Source: Amorphophallus konjac (lineage: Eukaryota > Streptophyta > Magnoliopsida > Alismatales > Araceae). From it: a DNA stretch of 64,000 nucleotides. The notes under the pieces were generated by a model that was not told the origin of the DNA, searched no databases, and saw only the letters and a program-made list of their open reading frames with translations. The number at the start of each line of letters is the position of its first letter. Position 1 is the first letter of the stretch. The stretch covers positions 11,866,856 through 11,930,855 of the forward strand of contig CM040117.1 in NCBI GenBank assembly GCA_022559845.1. Reading direction: 5' to 3'. Shown in pieces: positions 1 through 10,515 of this stretch. Position numbers and translations under genes: made by a program.

Positions 1-1388
1 ATCATCTTCTCATCCAAGAGTTCCAGCTCGACAAGCAACGTCTCTCGACGTTCATCGAGATTAAGTTCCTTATCGAGCTGCACCCTTAGGGAAGGGATCA
101 AAATCTCATACGGGAGCACCGCCTCCATCCCGTAGGTAAGAGCATAAGGGGTTTGCCCTATAGGAGTACGGACGGAGGTGCAGTAAGCCAATAGAGCTTC
201 CACTAATCGTTCAGGCCTATCAAAAAATTTGTGAGACTCGCATGTTTTCTTTATGATTTTAAGAAGGATTTTATTAGTGGCCTCGGCTTGACCGTTGCCT
301 TGAGGATAATATAAAGATGAATGATGCAATGCAATATTAAACTTCTTACATAGGTCTTGAAGCTCTTGAGAGATGAATTGGGGTCCATTATCGGTGACGA
401 TGCTGCTTGGCACTCCAAACTGCGAGATGATATTGTTCATGATGAAGCGACACACCGTGGTTGCTTTGATCTCCGCGTACGCCTCCGCTTCGGCCAACTT
501 GGTGAAGTACTCAGTGGCGGTAAGGATGAAGGATTTCTGCTTAGTCTGAGAGTTGGGATCACCGAGTGGGCCAACAATATCGAAAGCCCACATAGAGAAT
601 GGCCAAGGAGCAGAGAGAGGATAAAGAGATGAAGCAGGAGCATGGATTTTATCAGCATGGAGTTGACATTTAAGACACCTCCGGACATAGAGAATGGGAT
701 CACCGAGCGGGCCAACAATGTCAAAAGCCCACATAGAGAATGGCCAAGGAGCAGAGAGGGGCTGAAGAGATGAAGCAGGAGCATGTATTTTATCAGCATA
801 GAGTTGGCATTTAAGACACCTCCGGACATAGAGGGAGCAATCTTCCTCCAAAGTGGGCCAATAATAACCCTGCCTGAGGATCTTCTTTGCTAGAGCCTGG
901 CCATTAACATGACCTCCACACTCACTAGAATGGGGTGCTTCGGCCACCTTCCAAGCTTCATTATCATCTAGGCATCTCATGAGCATTCCATTGAGGGTGC
1001 GCCTGTACAATTCTCCAGCAATGATAGTGTATCTCGAGGCGGCTCTTCTAATAGCCTTACGTTGCTCGGCATTTGCCCATTCTGGGAATGATCCATCTTT
1101 GCAATATAGCTCGATTTCATGATACCATGGCAATTCTTCTTCCTCCAAGATCTCTTCCAATTCTGTTAAAGACACTTCCTTCAAATCTTCCTTCTCAGCC
1201 CTAGCCTCTACAGTTTTCCTGAGGTTGGCAAACCAAGGATCATGAAGAGAGGGAGCATCTAATCGCTGAACGACGATAGTCTCAGTGTTCTGACTGAGAG
1301 GAAAAGATAGGGAGGAAGCGAGCGATGCCAACGCTTCAGCAAGAATATTATGAGATCGAGGAGTATGGATATAGATTAGCTTACGAAA
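1..1388 (-). CDS. Integrase of Ogre-type element A, reading frame open to window edge
   Basis: The minus-strand frame stays open from about 1388 to base 1, more than 460 codons with no stop, and the C-terminus lies outside. In order I see the zinc-binding H...H...CxxC region (HSSECGGH near 925-945, CLKCQL), the first catalytic Asp in FDIVGP, the second in TDNGPQF (about 380-400) and the Glu in GQAEATNK (about 265-290). All three catalytic residues are kept, unlike element B. Residues around CLKC and FDIVGP occur twice because of a 141 bp in-frame tandem duplication (554-835), which would place an extra 47 residues in the catalytic core. Role: insertion of the element cDNA into chromosomes. 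Confidence 0.85.
554..835 (-). repeat. 141 bp in-frame tandem duplication in integrase
   Basis: Two adjacent copies, about 554-694 and 695-835, share almost every base, including the blocks starting GGGATCACCGAG and ending GGACATAGAG. The offset between matching bases is 141 bp (47 codons). The single-copy homologue in element B is at 45930-46070. Confidence 0.9.
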
Positions 1389-1988
1389 TTACCTAGCCAA
1401 TAGAGTGACCAAATCCTGATATGACTTAAGCTTCGGGTCACATGTGCGGTAAGTGGACAGAACTTGCTGTAGGACAAGCTGAGAGTCTCCTATGATGTTC
1501 AAGTAACGCGCGCCCAAAAGATAGGCGTGCTTCAATCAGGCCAGGAGAGCCTCATACTCAGCGATATTGTTGGTAGTAGGAAAACGTAGCTGATGTGCAA
1601 AGGGAATCGTCACCCCTTCCGGAGTAAGGAGAATATCGCCTATCCCTTGGCCTTGAGAATTGAGCACACCGTCAAAGTGCAAAGACCAAAAGGGATGATG
1701 GGTAAGAACATAGAGATGCTCATTAGGGAAATCATCCTGAATAGAGTCTGTGCAGGGGATAGGAAGATGGGCAAGATGTTCAGCGATGGCATATCCTTTG
1801 ATCACCTTTTGAACAACGAATGTGATATCAAATTGAGAAAGGAAGCTCTGCCAGCGAGCTAACCTACTAGAAAGGACAAGCTTTTCTAAGAGATAGTGGA
1901 TCGGGTCCATTCTAGAGATCAACATATAACTGGGTGGGCTAGGAAATAGTGTTTCAGTTTCTGAGCTACCCACACTAAGGCGGCACAA
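1389..1988 (-). pseudogene. Archaeal-type RNase H (aRH) of element A, broken
   Basis: The minus-strand frame contains WSLHFDGVLNSQGQG and NNIAEYEALLA, the first two catalytic-Asp/Glu regions of the second RNase H that Tat-lineage elements carry after their normal RNase H. Stops occur at 1389-1391 (TAA) and 1533-1535 (TGA). The end of the first RNase H (RMDPIHYLLEK, DITFVV) lies at the N-terminal side of the same frame, near 1800-1925. A one-base difference near 1925-1935 relative to element B shifts it out of frame with RT. Role: degradation of RNA in RNA:DNA hybrids. Confidence 0.8.
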
Positions 1989-3759
1989 GTCTTTTCAATG
2001 GCAGTGTATTTGGTCTCCGCCGGGTTAAATAACCTGGAGAGGTAATAAGCTATCCGCTCTTTGCCTTCGTCATCTACTTGTGCTAAGACCGCCCCTAAGG
2101 AGTCATCCATGATAGAAATGTATAGAATTAGGGGTTTCCCAGGGACAGGAGGTTGCAAAACCGGGGGATTGGTTAAATATTCCTTTAGATCCTCATAGGC
2201 CTTTTGACAGTCTTGATTCCATTCAAATTTGACCCCCACCTTTAGCAGTTCATAAAATGGGCGGCATCTCTAAGAATGCTGGGATATGAATCTTCTAATG
2301 AATTGTAATCTACCAATCAGTCCTCGAAGTTCTGTGGTATTCTTAGGCAGATGCATTTTCATGACGGCTTTTGCTTTGTTAGGATCGATCTGAATCCCCT
2401 GTTTTCTAACTATGAAGCCTAGCAATTTCCATGAAGAGAATCCAAAAACACATTTCTTTGGATTCATTTTTAACTGGTACTCCCTAGCTCTCTGAAGCAT
2501 CTTATCTAGAATGGCGGGGTGTTCTTCTTTCATCCTTGACTTCACCAGGATATCATCCACGTAGGCTTCCATGTAAACATGCATCATATCGTGAAATATA
2601 GCCATCATCACCCTTTGATAAGTGGCGCCAGCGTTCTTCAGTCTAAATGGCATGACCACATAGCAATACGTGCCCCAGGGCGTGGTGAAGGAGATTTTCT
2701 CTTAAACTTCAAGAGCAAGACAGATTTTGTTATATTCTGAATAGCCATCCATGAATGACAATGCTTCGTACCCAGCGGTATTGTCCACCAAAACATCTAT
2801 GTGAGACAGTGAAAAATCATCTTTGGGACATGCTTTGTTAAGATCCCTGAAATCAATGCAAATATGCACCTTTCCATCCTTCTTGATGACATGGACTATA
2901 TTTGCCACCCATTAAGGATATAAGGCAACTCTGATAAACTTGGCCTTGTACAATTTATCAACCTCTTCCTTAATCCTCAAGGTTATGTGGGTGTGAAATC
3001 TTCTTGATATTTGTTTCACGGGTGTTGCCTCTGGTTTAAGTACTAGTCGATGTTCCACCAAAGAGGGGTCAAGACCCGGCATGTCCTCGTAAGACCAGGC
3101 GAAAGAATCACTATACTCCCTTAGAACCTTGATTAGATCTTCTTCTACCCTTGGAGGGAGATTAGCAGCAATAATGATGGGCCTGGGGTCCTCGTCAGTT
3201 CCCAGATTTATTTCTTTTGTAGGTTCATCCACCGCCGACGACGGTTCATCGAATCTTTTTAATCCTTGTGTATACAGATCGGCGGTGTCATCTACATCGT
3301 GTCCTCACCATCAACCGGGTCTTTTTCATCCATGATTTCATAAACACCTAACCCGTCGTCGCTCCACACCCCATCTTGCTCCTCATCTTCTTCTATCACA
3401 ATCACCGCAGCTATGAACTCTGGGCATCTAAGGAGAGCGTGACATCGCTGAGGTAGATCCTGCAAGAACCTATCAGGAATGGATTTTGAATGACACGCAA
3501 GTGGGCGCGGCTCAGGCGAGGAAGGGTTGGATGACCTAGAACAAGACCCTACTTCTCTAGACCTAACAGACTCTTCTACCCTAGACTCGACGGACCCTAC
3601 GTCGAACCTAGGAGAAAGAAAATCTAATGGGAAGGAGGCAGTAGGGGCCTCATGGCCCTGGGAGGAGGATGGAGAAAAGATAGCATAATCTTCCACTGAG
3701 AGCTCCATTTCAAAATTGGCATTTTTTTTTGGAGGGGATCGGTGGAGATCATGTAGCAA
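1919..3759 (-). pseudogene. Reverse transcriptase/RNase H with acidic N-terminal linker, element A
   Basis: The linker (3292-3759) holds VEDYAIF and IPDRFLQDL, which are also present in element B. RT follows with EEVDKLYKAKFIR, CIDFRDLNKACPKDDF, FSFMDG-like SFMDGYSEYN, MPFRLKNAGATYQR, the catalytic box YVDD (about 2555) and LLGFIV. The start of RNase H (PPVLQPPVPGKPLILY, YYLSRLFNPAE) lies at 1985-2190. Stops fall near 3290, 2909, 2700 and 2269, and a frameshift sits at about 1925. Role: copying element RNA into cDNA. The highly similar, unbroken ORF of element B makes the assignment secure. Confidence 0.88.
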
Positions 3760-5867
3760 GAGGGAGAGGAAGGTGGAGGAGGGAGCCTGAGAGGGTACTT
3801 AGAGGGGCAAAAGATATCGAGAAAAGGATCAGAGGAGGAGAAGAATGGAGTAGACAGATCAATCGGAGGACAACAATGACATGTTCTGATGATGAAGAAA
3901 TCAGTGGGGATTTGGAATAGCATCGGATCAATCATAATGGGAGGTGAACGGGGTAAAAAGTCCAGCTGCTGGAAGAGGGACATAAGACGAGAGGGAGACC
4001 AAGTAAAGATGACGGGTGAGCTCCCCCTTTCCCGTGGATAGTAAGCTGGCTTCTTCGACTGATAACATACAAGCCATACCTCCTGACTTTCTTCTTCATA
4101 AAATAACATTTTAAATGCATGGCTATAATCAATCATATCATCAACAAGCCCTTTGGCCAACAATGGTGGACCAGCAAATATATGAGCTGCATCTTCTTCT
4201 TTCTTAGGTTGACTCGGCTGTGCTTTTAACGTGTCGGGCTGGAGAGGGCCTTTGATAAAATGCTGGCGGTAGTCCCAGGTCAGGGGCCCAGAATCGCCCA
4301 AAATTGAGAATGAAGACTCTTGATAGCCGAGGCCCCTCCTATTCATCTTTCTTCCTTTGGGAACCGGCTTGGTCCGCCCTTGCAGTTGTGCACCGAGGCC
4401 TCTCCCCGGCTGATAGCCCAATTTCAATATGATGTCCCACCCCTTGGAATCTCGAATCCGGGGCTTCACTTTAACATTCACTGCTGCAGAGACGGGCTTG
4501 CGTGGTGCATATGCCCATGGAAAGTTCAAATATAGCACTGAAATAATAGGCCGATTGCTGGGCCATAGTGTTGGTAAGATCTTTTCAGAAACGGCCTTTA
4601 CAGACTGGATCGTGGACATGCTTTTCACCTTAACCACCCTCCCCTGGAAAGGGAATTTGAGACATTGGTGGGCAGTAGATGGTACGGCGTTGAGGTTGTC
4701 TATCCACGGATGACCCAAAATAGCCTTGAACATAGGGTCGATGTCCAGCACATAAAATTCAATCGACATAGTGAGAGGCCCGAGCTCGGTCTGAATAGTG
4801 ACCACCCCATGACATGCCCTTCGGGAGTTATCATATGCTGCTATAGTTGTAGGGGTCGATCTTAACAGATCTTCTGATAAATTGCAGGCTCTTAGGGTGC
4901 TGAGAGGGCAGACATTAATAGATGCCCCGGTATCTACCAGTGCCGCATCTATGCTGACTTTGTTCAGAGCTATAGAAATGCATAGCGACATCTGTCTCGC
5001 TTCCGAGGGTGCCAGTTCAGTTTCAGAAAATGTAATTGATGGCCCTTTAGAGATTGTAGCTAGAGCTGTCGGCAGGCTATCTACTGCCATATCTTCATTG
5101 ACGATCACCTTCTGTAAGAAACTTCTGAGTGCCTCCTGGTGAAGGGTAGACCTTTTAATCAACTCCAGCACAGAGATCTTTGCAGGTACTCTATCAAGAT
5201 GATGTAACAGATCATATTGTGTCCCCGACAGCGGGTCTGTCTCCTCTTGATCAATAGCCTGTTGAGGAGACTGGAGATTGGGTGCGGGTGCACCACTGGA
5301 AGGATAATTTTTGTGAAACAAATACCCGCTCCGAAGGGCTAGGTTGTGGGCTGGCATGGCGTTAGATGGGCTCAAAACAAGCGGCTTAACGGGCCCGGTG
5401 GGGTGAATGAGTGGCGTGGGGGAAAGCATAATGTGGGTAGTGGAGATGATGGGCGAGGGGTTTGATGAAGGCGGGGTGATGATTGGTGCGGGTATCAGTG
5501 ATGGGGTAGAGGTAGATGGAAGGAAGATGATGGGTGAATGGTTGGCTGGTAGCATGGTTGTGGTGAATGTAGGTGCTGGTGGTGGAGTAGAGAGAGACGG
5601 GTTAACGGGGGAGACAGATGGTAGGACGAGGGGTTTAGTGGATGCAGAGGATGGTGAGGTTTGATGGTTAAGTGGGAGGATAACGGAGGGAGAAAGGCTA
5701 TAATGGCTATGGTGGAGGGCCATGAGCCGTTGTACCGATGCGTCATCGTCATAAGACCACCCGACGTCGGGAGCCGGGGGTTGGACGAGGTTAACCTGAG
5801 CCGGTGCCGGGGGTTGTGGCTGCAGAGTGGGCGGATGATTCGGCATGGGATTTTGATGGATCCCCAA
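3722..5867 (-). CDS. Protease and G-patch region of element A
   Basis: This is one long frame. The first 180 residues are Pro/Ser/Thr-rich. The aspartic protease active site LVDTGASINV is at about residue 310 and ILGHPWID follows near 385. The G-patch (GWDIILKLGYQPGRGLGAQL) is at about 475-500, followed by RRGLGY and a Pro/Ser-rich tail. The frame that is homologous to element B ends at the A9 tract 3722-3730, where reading continues in another frame into the RT linker. The frame itself stays open to 3624. Role: cleavage of the polyprotein; the G-patch is an RNA-binding-type motif of unknown role in these elements. Confidence 0.85.
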
Positions 5868-7834
5868 GTCTTGAACATGCTGTTGTTGTTGCTGCGGCTG
5901 CTACTGTGGCGGCGGTGCTTGTTGGTGCCGCACTTGCTACCTCGACGGCTGCCTTCTCTTCTCTTTTATTTCCATGATGGCCTTGTGCATCTCGGCCCAA
6001 TCTATACGCTGCCCTTCATGAAGGTCATATACCAAATCTCTCAATTGAAAACATCCCTCAATAGTACGGCCAGGCTGCCTATGTAACATGCAATATTTTG
6101 TCTGATCGATGGTCGGGTTCCAATTAGGCCGTTCAAGATGAAGTTGAATGGCATTAATTTACATGAGAGCCGAGAAAATGTCCATGAGGGACTTGGGCAA
6201 AGGAGGGTATTGGGTCCTCTTCGGAGCCGAGCGCTTGTTGTTGGTGTAACCGTTGGGTGGGGGGACATTGTGGTATTGCGGAGGTTGCGGAGGTTGTTGT
6301 GGAGCGGAGAACGTGTTTTGTGGAGTGGTGAATGTAGGGTGAGAGTTTTATGGAGTAGAGAAAGTGGGTTGGGCATTCTGTGGGGTGGAGAATTGGGGAT
6401 TACGGGGGTTTTGTGAAAAGTGGAATGGTACAGATTGGAAAGGGAATGCAACGGCTTGCACCTGCTCATTTGTTTGGACTCCCTCAATGACAGGCCCCTG
6501 AGGCTTCTTGTGATATTTGGGCTTTTGGGCTTCAAAAAGAGAGTGGATGGGGGAGTCCTTGAATTGTGTTTGTATGAATCTCGCCTGACTATATAGTTGG
6601 TGCATGTTTGAAATGTCATTCATGGCCAGGATGTTGCGGAAGGTGGGAGTAGCATTCGATATAAGCAACTTGACTTTCTCTTCCTCTGGAATATGACCTG
6701 GCACGCTGGCGGCCATCTGTCTCCACCTATCAACATAGGTGGCAAAATCTTCATCTGCTTTCATCTTTTCGGCCACCAAATCTGTAAAGGAATATTCTGG
6801 GCCGACTCGATCTTGGAACCTCTGAATGAATTTCTCCTTTACCACTTTAAAGCTTTCGGCATCTTCTAATGGCAGAGCATAAAACCATTCCAAAGTCACT
6901 CCATGTAATGACCGGCAGAATAAATACGCCATAAGGTGATCATCATATTGGAACTGTGCCGATTCATACATAAAGTCCCTCACATGGACAAAAGGATTGC
7001 TATTCTCGTCATACTTACCGTATGTGGGGAGCTCGGATTGAGGAGGGAATCGGATATTGTGGAAGCTAGGAACCGGAACATCCGTCAAAGATTGAGGGCC
7101 AACCCGCTTTTGAAGAAAATCAAGTTGTTGTTGCATGGCAGCCCATTTATCAAGGAGCTCTTGTTCCCGAGACGGAGTAGGTGGAGTGAATGGAGTAAGC
7201 TCAAGGCGAGGAACTGAAGGATAGATAGAAGGAGGGGGAGGCGGTCCATATGAATGATATTGGGCCGGAGGATGACCCAAATTGGAATGGACATGGGCCG
7301 CCCCTTGCTGAGGACGAGCGAGATCTGCCAGGCTGACAAGGGCCTGCGGCATTGACAGAATGGGCCTATAAGACTCGGCCTGGGTGAATGAGGGAAGAAT
7401 GGTCTTCCCTTTATCAAGAATTTGATAGGCCGAGCTAGAGGACTGGCCCGCTTCTAGATTGGAGAACTGAAGGGTCCTAGGCTGGACCGGGTAAGATCAA
7501 TTGGAATGGGTGAAATCCCGGGCCCATCAACCCTAGATTGTGAGATGGAAGTAGTGGACAGACCTTGTGCCATTGTGGGAGATGGGGCATTGGACCCCTG
7601 CAAGGTCTGATAGAGGGCCTGAAGTTGGGCCGGATCCAATTGGGCCATCATTTGCAGAATGTGGCCGGTGGGATTATTGGAGGGAAGGGAGGGTTGCCCA
7701 CCCTCCATGGGGACAGAAGATGGAGGAGGGGCAGACCCTTCTCCTGATTGAACCTGGATGACCCTAGGTGGGTCTTCCAAGAGACCTTGAGGAAGGGATT
7801 CCTCATGAGAACATGGAAGATCATAAGAAGACAT
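5868..7834 (-). pseudogene. Gag of element A, broken
   Basis: The start ATG at 7834-7832 (MSSYD) is chosen because element B has the same MSSYD start. The N-terminal part (7834-7454) is Pro/Ser-rich. The retrotransposon gag domain lies in 7352-6348, with LLDKWAAMQQQLDFL, YDENSNPFVHVRDF, GVTLEWFYALP and FATYVDRWRQMA. A Cys/His motif (CMLHRQPGRTIEGC) follows near 6100. A stop at about 7454 with a frame change, and stops near 6348, 6160 and 5930, break the frame. The C-terminal end has a short Gln-rich stretch (5880-5905). Role: forms the virus-like particle and binds element RNA. Confidence 0.85.
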
Positions 7835-8369
7835 GGTGGATTCAAAGAGAGGATTGGAATAAGAGGTGAATAAGGAATTGCTCCTAGAAGATGAATCTAC
7901 AGACCGGAAGCAACTCCACATGCAATGGAATACCTTGACACAAAACAAACAACACAAACAAGCACAAATGAGACACTAAACAAAAAGACTCCAAACTTAT
8001 AAAGACAAAGAAAGGGATGAGAGGCACTCAAAGTCAACCAAGTTATAATGATGCACCAATTTTTATTTGTTTCCTCCTTTAGAACCTTAATGATTTGAAT
8101 TTAGATATTCTTTTCGACAAGGTTCCTAATAGGAAGGACGTTTGGGACTTGGTTAGCTCTAGATGTGAACTCTCCCTCACTTATGCAACCTAGACACGGT
8201 GTGGTAATGGTACAACCGGCCCGACGTCCGTGTGGGAATCTATGGCACGCGGGGACTTATGGAGGTCCCTGATGTGATCACCTAGTCGGCCCCAAAGAGT
8301 ATGGAAACGAGAGGTTCACACACCAAGGTAGGAAATGTAACTATGATATGAAATATGAATGAGTCTATG

Positions 8370-8383
8370 TGCACCGGAGTGCA
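8370..8383 (-). promoter_or_regulatory. Conserved leader stem-loop, element A
   Basis: TGCACCGGAGTGCA has 5 bp arms around a CGGA loop (TCCG on the transcribed strand). The same 14 bases lie at the corresponding place in element B (53548-53561). By analogy with retroviral leaders it could help RNA dimerisation or packaging; that role is inferred only. Confidence 0.45.
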
Positions 8384-8540
8384 TGCAATTTCTAGCCTAA
8401 AACTAACAATCAATATGCAAACAATGATGTATAAATGAATAACAACAAGGAGGAGACCAGATAGCACCCAAGAATGATAATCAAAGTCAAAAAATGTAGA
8501 AATATAAGCAACCTCAGTGTACGTACCTATAACTGGAGAA

Positions 8541-8624
8541 ACGGTCTTCCCGGAGACCGCTATAAGATAAGACGGTCTATCGTTAGACCGCTTTTAAGCC
8601 GAAAATGGCCAGACAGGAGACCGC
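8541..8624. repeat. Palindrome units in element A leader
   Basis: ACGGTCTTCCCGGAGACCGC at 8541-8560 and ACGGTCTATCGTTAGACCGC at 8572-8591 are 31 nt apart, and a weaker unit starts near 8604. All follow the R-CGG...CCG-Y pattern. Confidence 0.8.
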
Positions 8625-8746
8625 CAAAGAACCTGGGAGTAGAAACAACAGGAAATAAACGGGAAAACTGAGGAAAACACCAGGGCTACTGAGATAAACT
8701 AAAGACATCAGGTGAAACAAGAACTCAGTACGATTGGCACTAGATG

Positions 8747-8763
8747 TCCCACCGTGATCACCA
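8747..8763 (-). promoter_or_regulatory. Primer binding site of element A
   Basis: On the minus strand, TGGTGATCACGGTGGGA starts with TGG seven bases inside the LTR end. Element B has TGGCGATCACGGTGGGA at the equivalent place. I could not match it to a particular tRNA from memory. Confidence 0.6.
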
Positions 8764-9168
8764 AAAAAAATGGGGGTGTTGATAGTTTTTTTGTGTGATG
8801 TGATGAATGATGAATGTGAATGATGTGAATATAAGAAAGAAATATGTGAAAGTGTGTGAGCAAGTAATGACCTAACTCAAACAATCATAAAATCAAGAGC
8901 ATGGGCATGTCGTCAATGCTTATAAGGAGAAATAAAAACACATGCCGGGGCGTGGAGCAAAGGAATAAAATAAAAACACACACCGTAGGTGTGGAGTAAG
9001 TAAAGTAAAAAGAAAGCAAGGATGACGACAAAGATGAACAAATACCCAACTAAGATGTGTGATCACCACCAAAGTAATTAAATTAGTGAAAACCACAATA
9101 ATACCTTGGAAAGAGCCGGTTGAAGTCACCCGCCCATGGGAGAGAAAACCAGGTGCAGCGGAAGAAAA

Positions 9169-10105
9169 ATGGTCTAGCAGATGACCGCAATCCGACAGAA
9201 AATGGTCTTACGATAGACCGCCTTATACCATAAAACGGCCTTCCAGATGACCGCTAGGGCACCCAGAATATTAGTTTAGAACTTGATCTCCACCCCTCCT
9301 AATGAGTCCTACAAACCTGCGAGAAAGTATAGGCAACAAGAAAAATAACCCAATTAGCCCTTGGGACAAGTGTAGTAACTATAATGCAATTAAGGTGAGA
9401 TGCATAAAAGAAGGGTAGATACCTGGGAGGTTTGATTTTTTTAACCCCTGTGGGGGCATGTAAAAAGATAGGAGGATGTTTTAAAAAGATGATTGAATGC
9501 AGAGAACATGGAGAAAAGAGGTGGGAAGATGCTATGGATGTAAGGGAATAATAGACAAAACTAAAGACCAAAGAACACAAACTAGACCAAAGAACTTTGT
9601 ACTCCCTGAACTAGAAGCTTGGTGGACATGGAAACAACTTCTCCTTGGTTGGAAGTGGCTCCAGAATGTAGCAGCACTTCATGACAAACTCCAGAAATCT
9701 CCTCCTCGAGCCATGAACTCAAGGGTCCTATTTATAGACCCTCAAACCCTAGGTTCGAGTTGGAGGGTTAATGACTCAAAAATAGGCCTGAAACTAGATA
9801 ATCCTTGAAGATAATACTCCCAAGAGTCTATAGAAACAAACAGAAGGTTCTGGGAGTCTCTAGTGAGAGAGAAATCAAAGGATGAAGGACTCTAGATCGT
9901 CCCCGGCCGAGGATCGGAAGAACAAGTAGAGCAAGACTCTCTGTTCCACTAGCGGTCTTGTGATAGACCGCCAGTCGTTCGCTAGACGGCTAAGCACATA
10001 CGTCCAGAAGAAGATAAGATCAAAGAGACCTAGCAGTACTCTCTGCCCATTAGCGGTCTAGCAATGGACCGCCAATGTCCTCCTTGCGGTCGTACGATAG
10101 ACTGT
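9169..10105. repeat. Palindrome units in element A LTR
   Basis: Units of exactly 20 nt lie at 9169, 9202 and 9235 (33 nt apart) and at 9952, 10053 and 10086. Examples are ATGGTCTTACGATAGACCGC and GCGGTCTTGTGATAGACCGC. Further partial units lie between. Confidence 0.8.
9729..9736 (-). promoter_or_regulatory. TATA box of element A LTR
   Basis: TATAAATA on the minus strand, within GGTCTATAAATAGG. The same motif is found in the homologous LTRs at 17744-17751 and 55143-55150. Confidence 0.65.
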
Positions 10106-10515
10106 TAGGGGAGAGGAGGTGGCAAAAGAGATAAAGGCTTAATAAATCCACAACTTAATCCTCATTAGCCCTTATCTAGGCCCAATAAGGTGAAGTGATG
10201 AGAAATCAATGGAGCTGAGTCCAACCAAAGAGAATGACCCATACAATTAGGCCCAAAAATGACCAAAAAAGGCCCAATAAGCGGTGAATAACTCGGGACA
10301 TCATAAAAATAGATAAGGAGATGACCCAACTCATTGGTCATAAAACGGGTGTCAACTCTCTGCAGCGGTTTGTGCGACCTTGAAGCTATTCCCCAGGTTC
10401 CAGATTATGGAGAAAGATTTTTTCAAGCCCTTGGTGTGTCTATTGGTTCATCTACATCCCCAGGGAAGAGTTCAATCCTTTTCAAGGGTTTTCACAGCGA
10501 GTTTTCTAGTCTAGG

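Larger units (their letters stand above)
7835..8746 (-). other. 5' leader of element A
   Basis: This is non-coding sequence between PBS and gag. The block 8191-8320 and the stem-loop 8370-8383 (TGCACCGGAGTGCA) are conserved in the leader of element B. Three 20 nt palindromes lie at 8541-8624. No long ORF is convincing. Confidence 0.7.
1..10354 (-). mobile_element. Ogre-type Tat-lineage Ty3/gypsy element A, 3' end beyond window
   Basis: Read on the minus strand the order is 5' LTR (8771-10354), PBS, leader, gag, protease plus G-patch, RT, RNase H, a second archaeal-type RNase H, and integrase running off the window at base 1. The RT-RNaseH-aRNaseH-INT order and the G-patch between protease and RT fit the Tat/Ogre lineage of Ty3/gypsy. 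Gag and RT are broken by stops and frameshifts, so the element is defective. The last 4 bases of the LTR (10351-10354) abut SIRE-type DNA, so element A appears to have inserted into the SIRE-type element. The 3' LTR is out of view and the target duplication (candidate ACTCT at 10355-10359) cannot be tested. Confidence 0.9.
8771..10354 (-). repeat. 5' LTR of Ogre-type element A
   Basis: On the minus strand the LTR starts TGACACCCG and ends CAACACCCCCA. Its start matches the start of the family B LTR (GACACCCG), and its middle shares the TATA region and the block around ACCTGGGAGG (9420) with family B. Length is about 1584 bp. A TATA box (TATAAATA, minus) is at 9729-9736. Eight palindrome units lie at 9169-9254 and 9952-10105. 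The 3' LTR is outside the window, so age cannot be estimated. Confidence 0.8.

Noticed and set aside
437..829. 130-residue ORF with internal repeat, rich in Leu and Ser
   Set aside because: It is an off-frame reading of the duplicated integrase segment. The repeat comes from the 141 bp DNA duplication.
3624..3931. Separate small genes around the G-patch/RT border
   Set aside because: These overlapping frames are shadows of the protease/G-patch and RT-linker frames.
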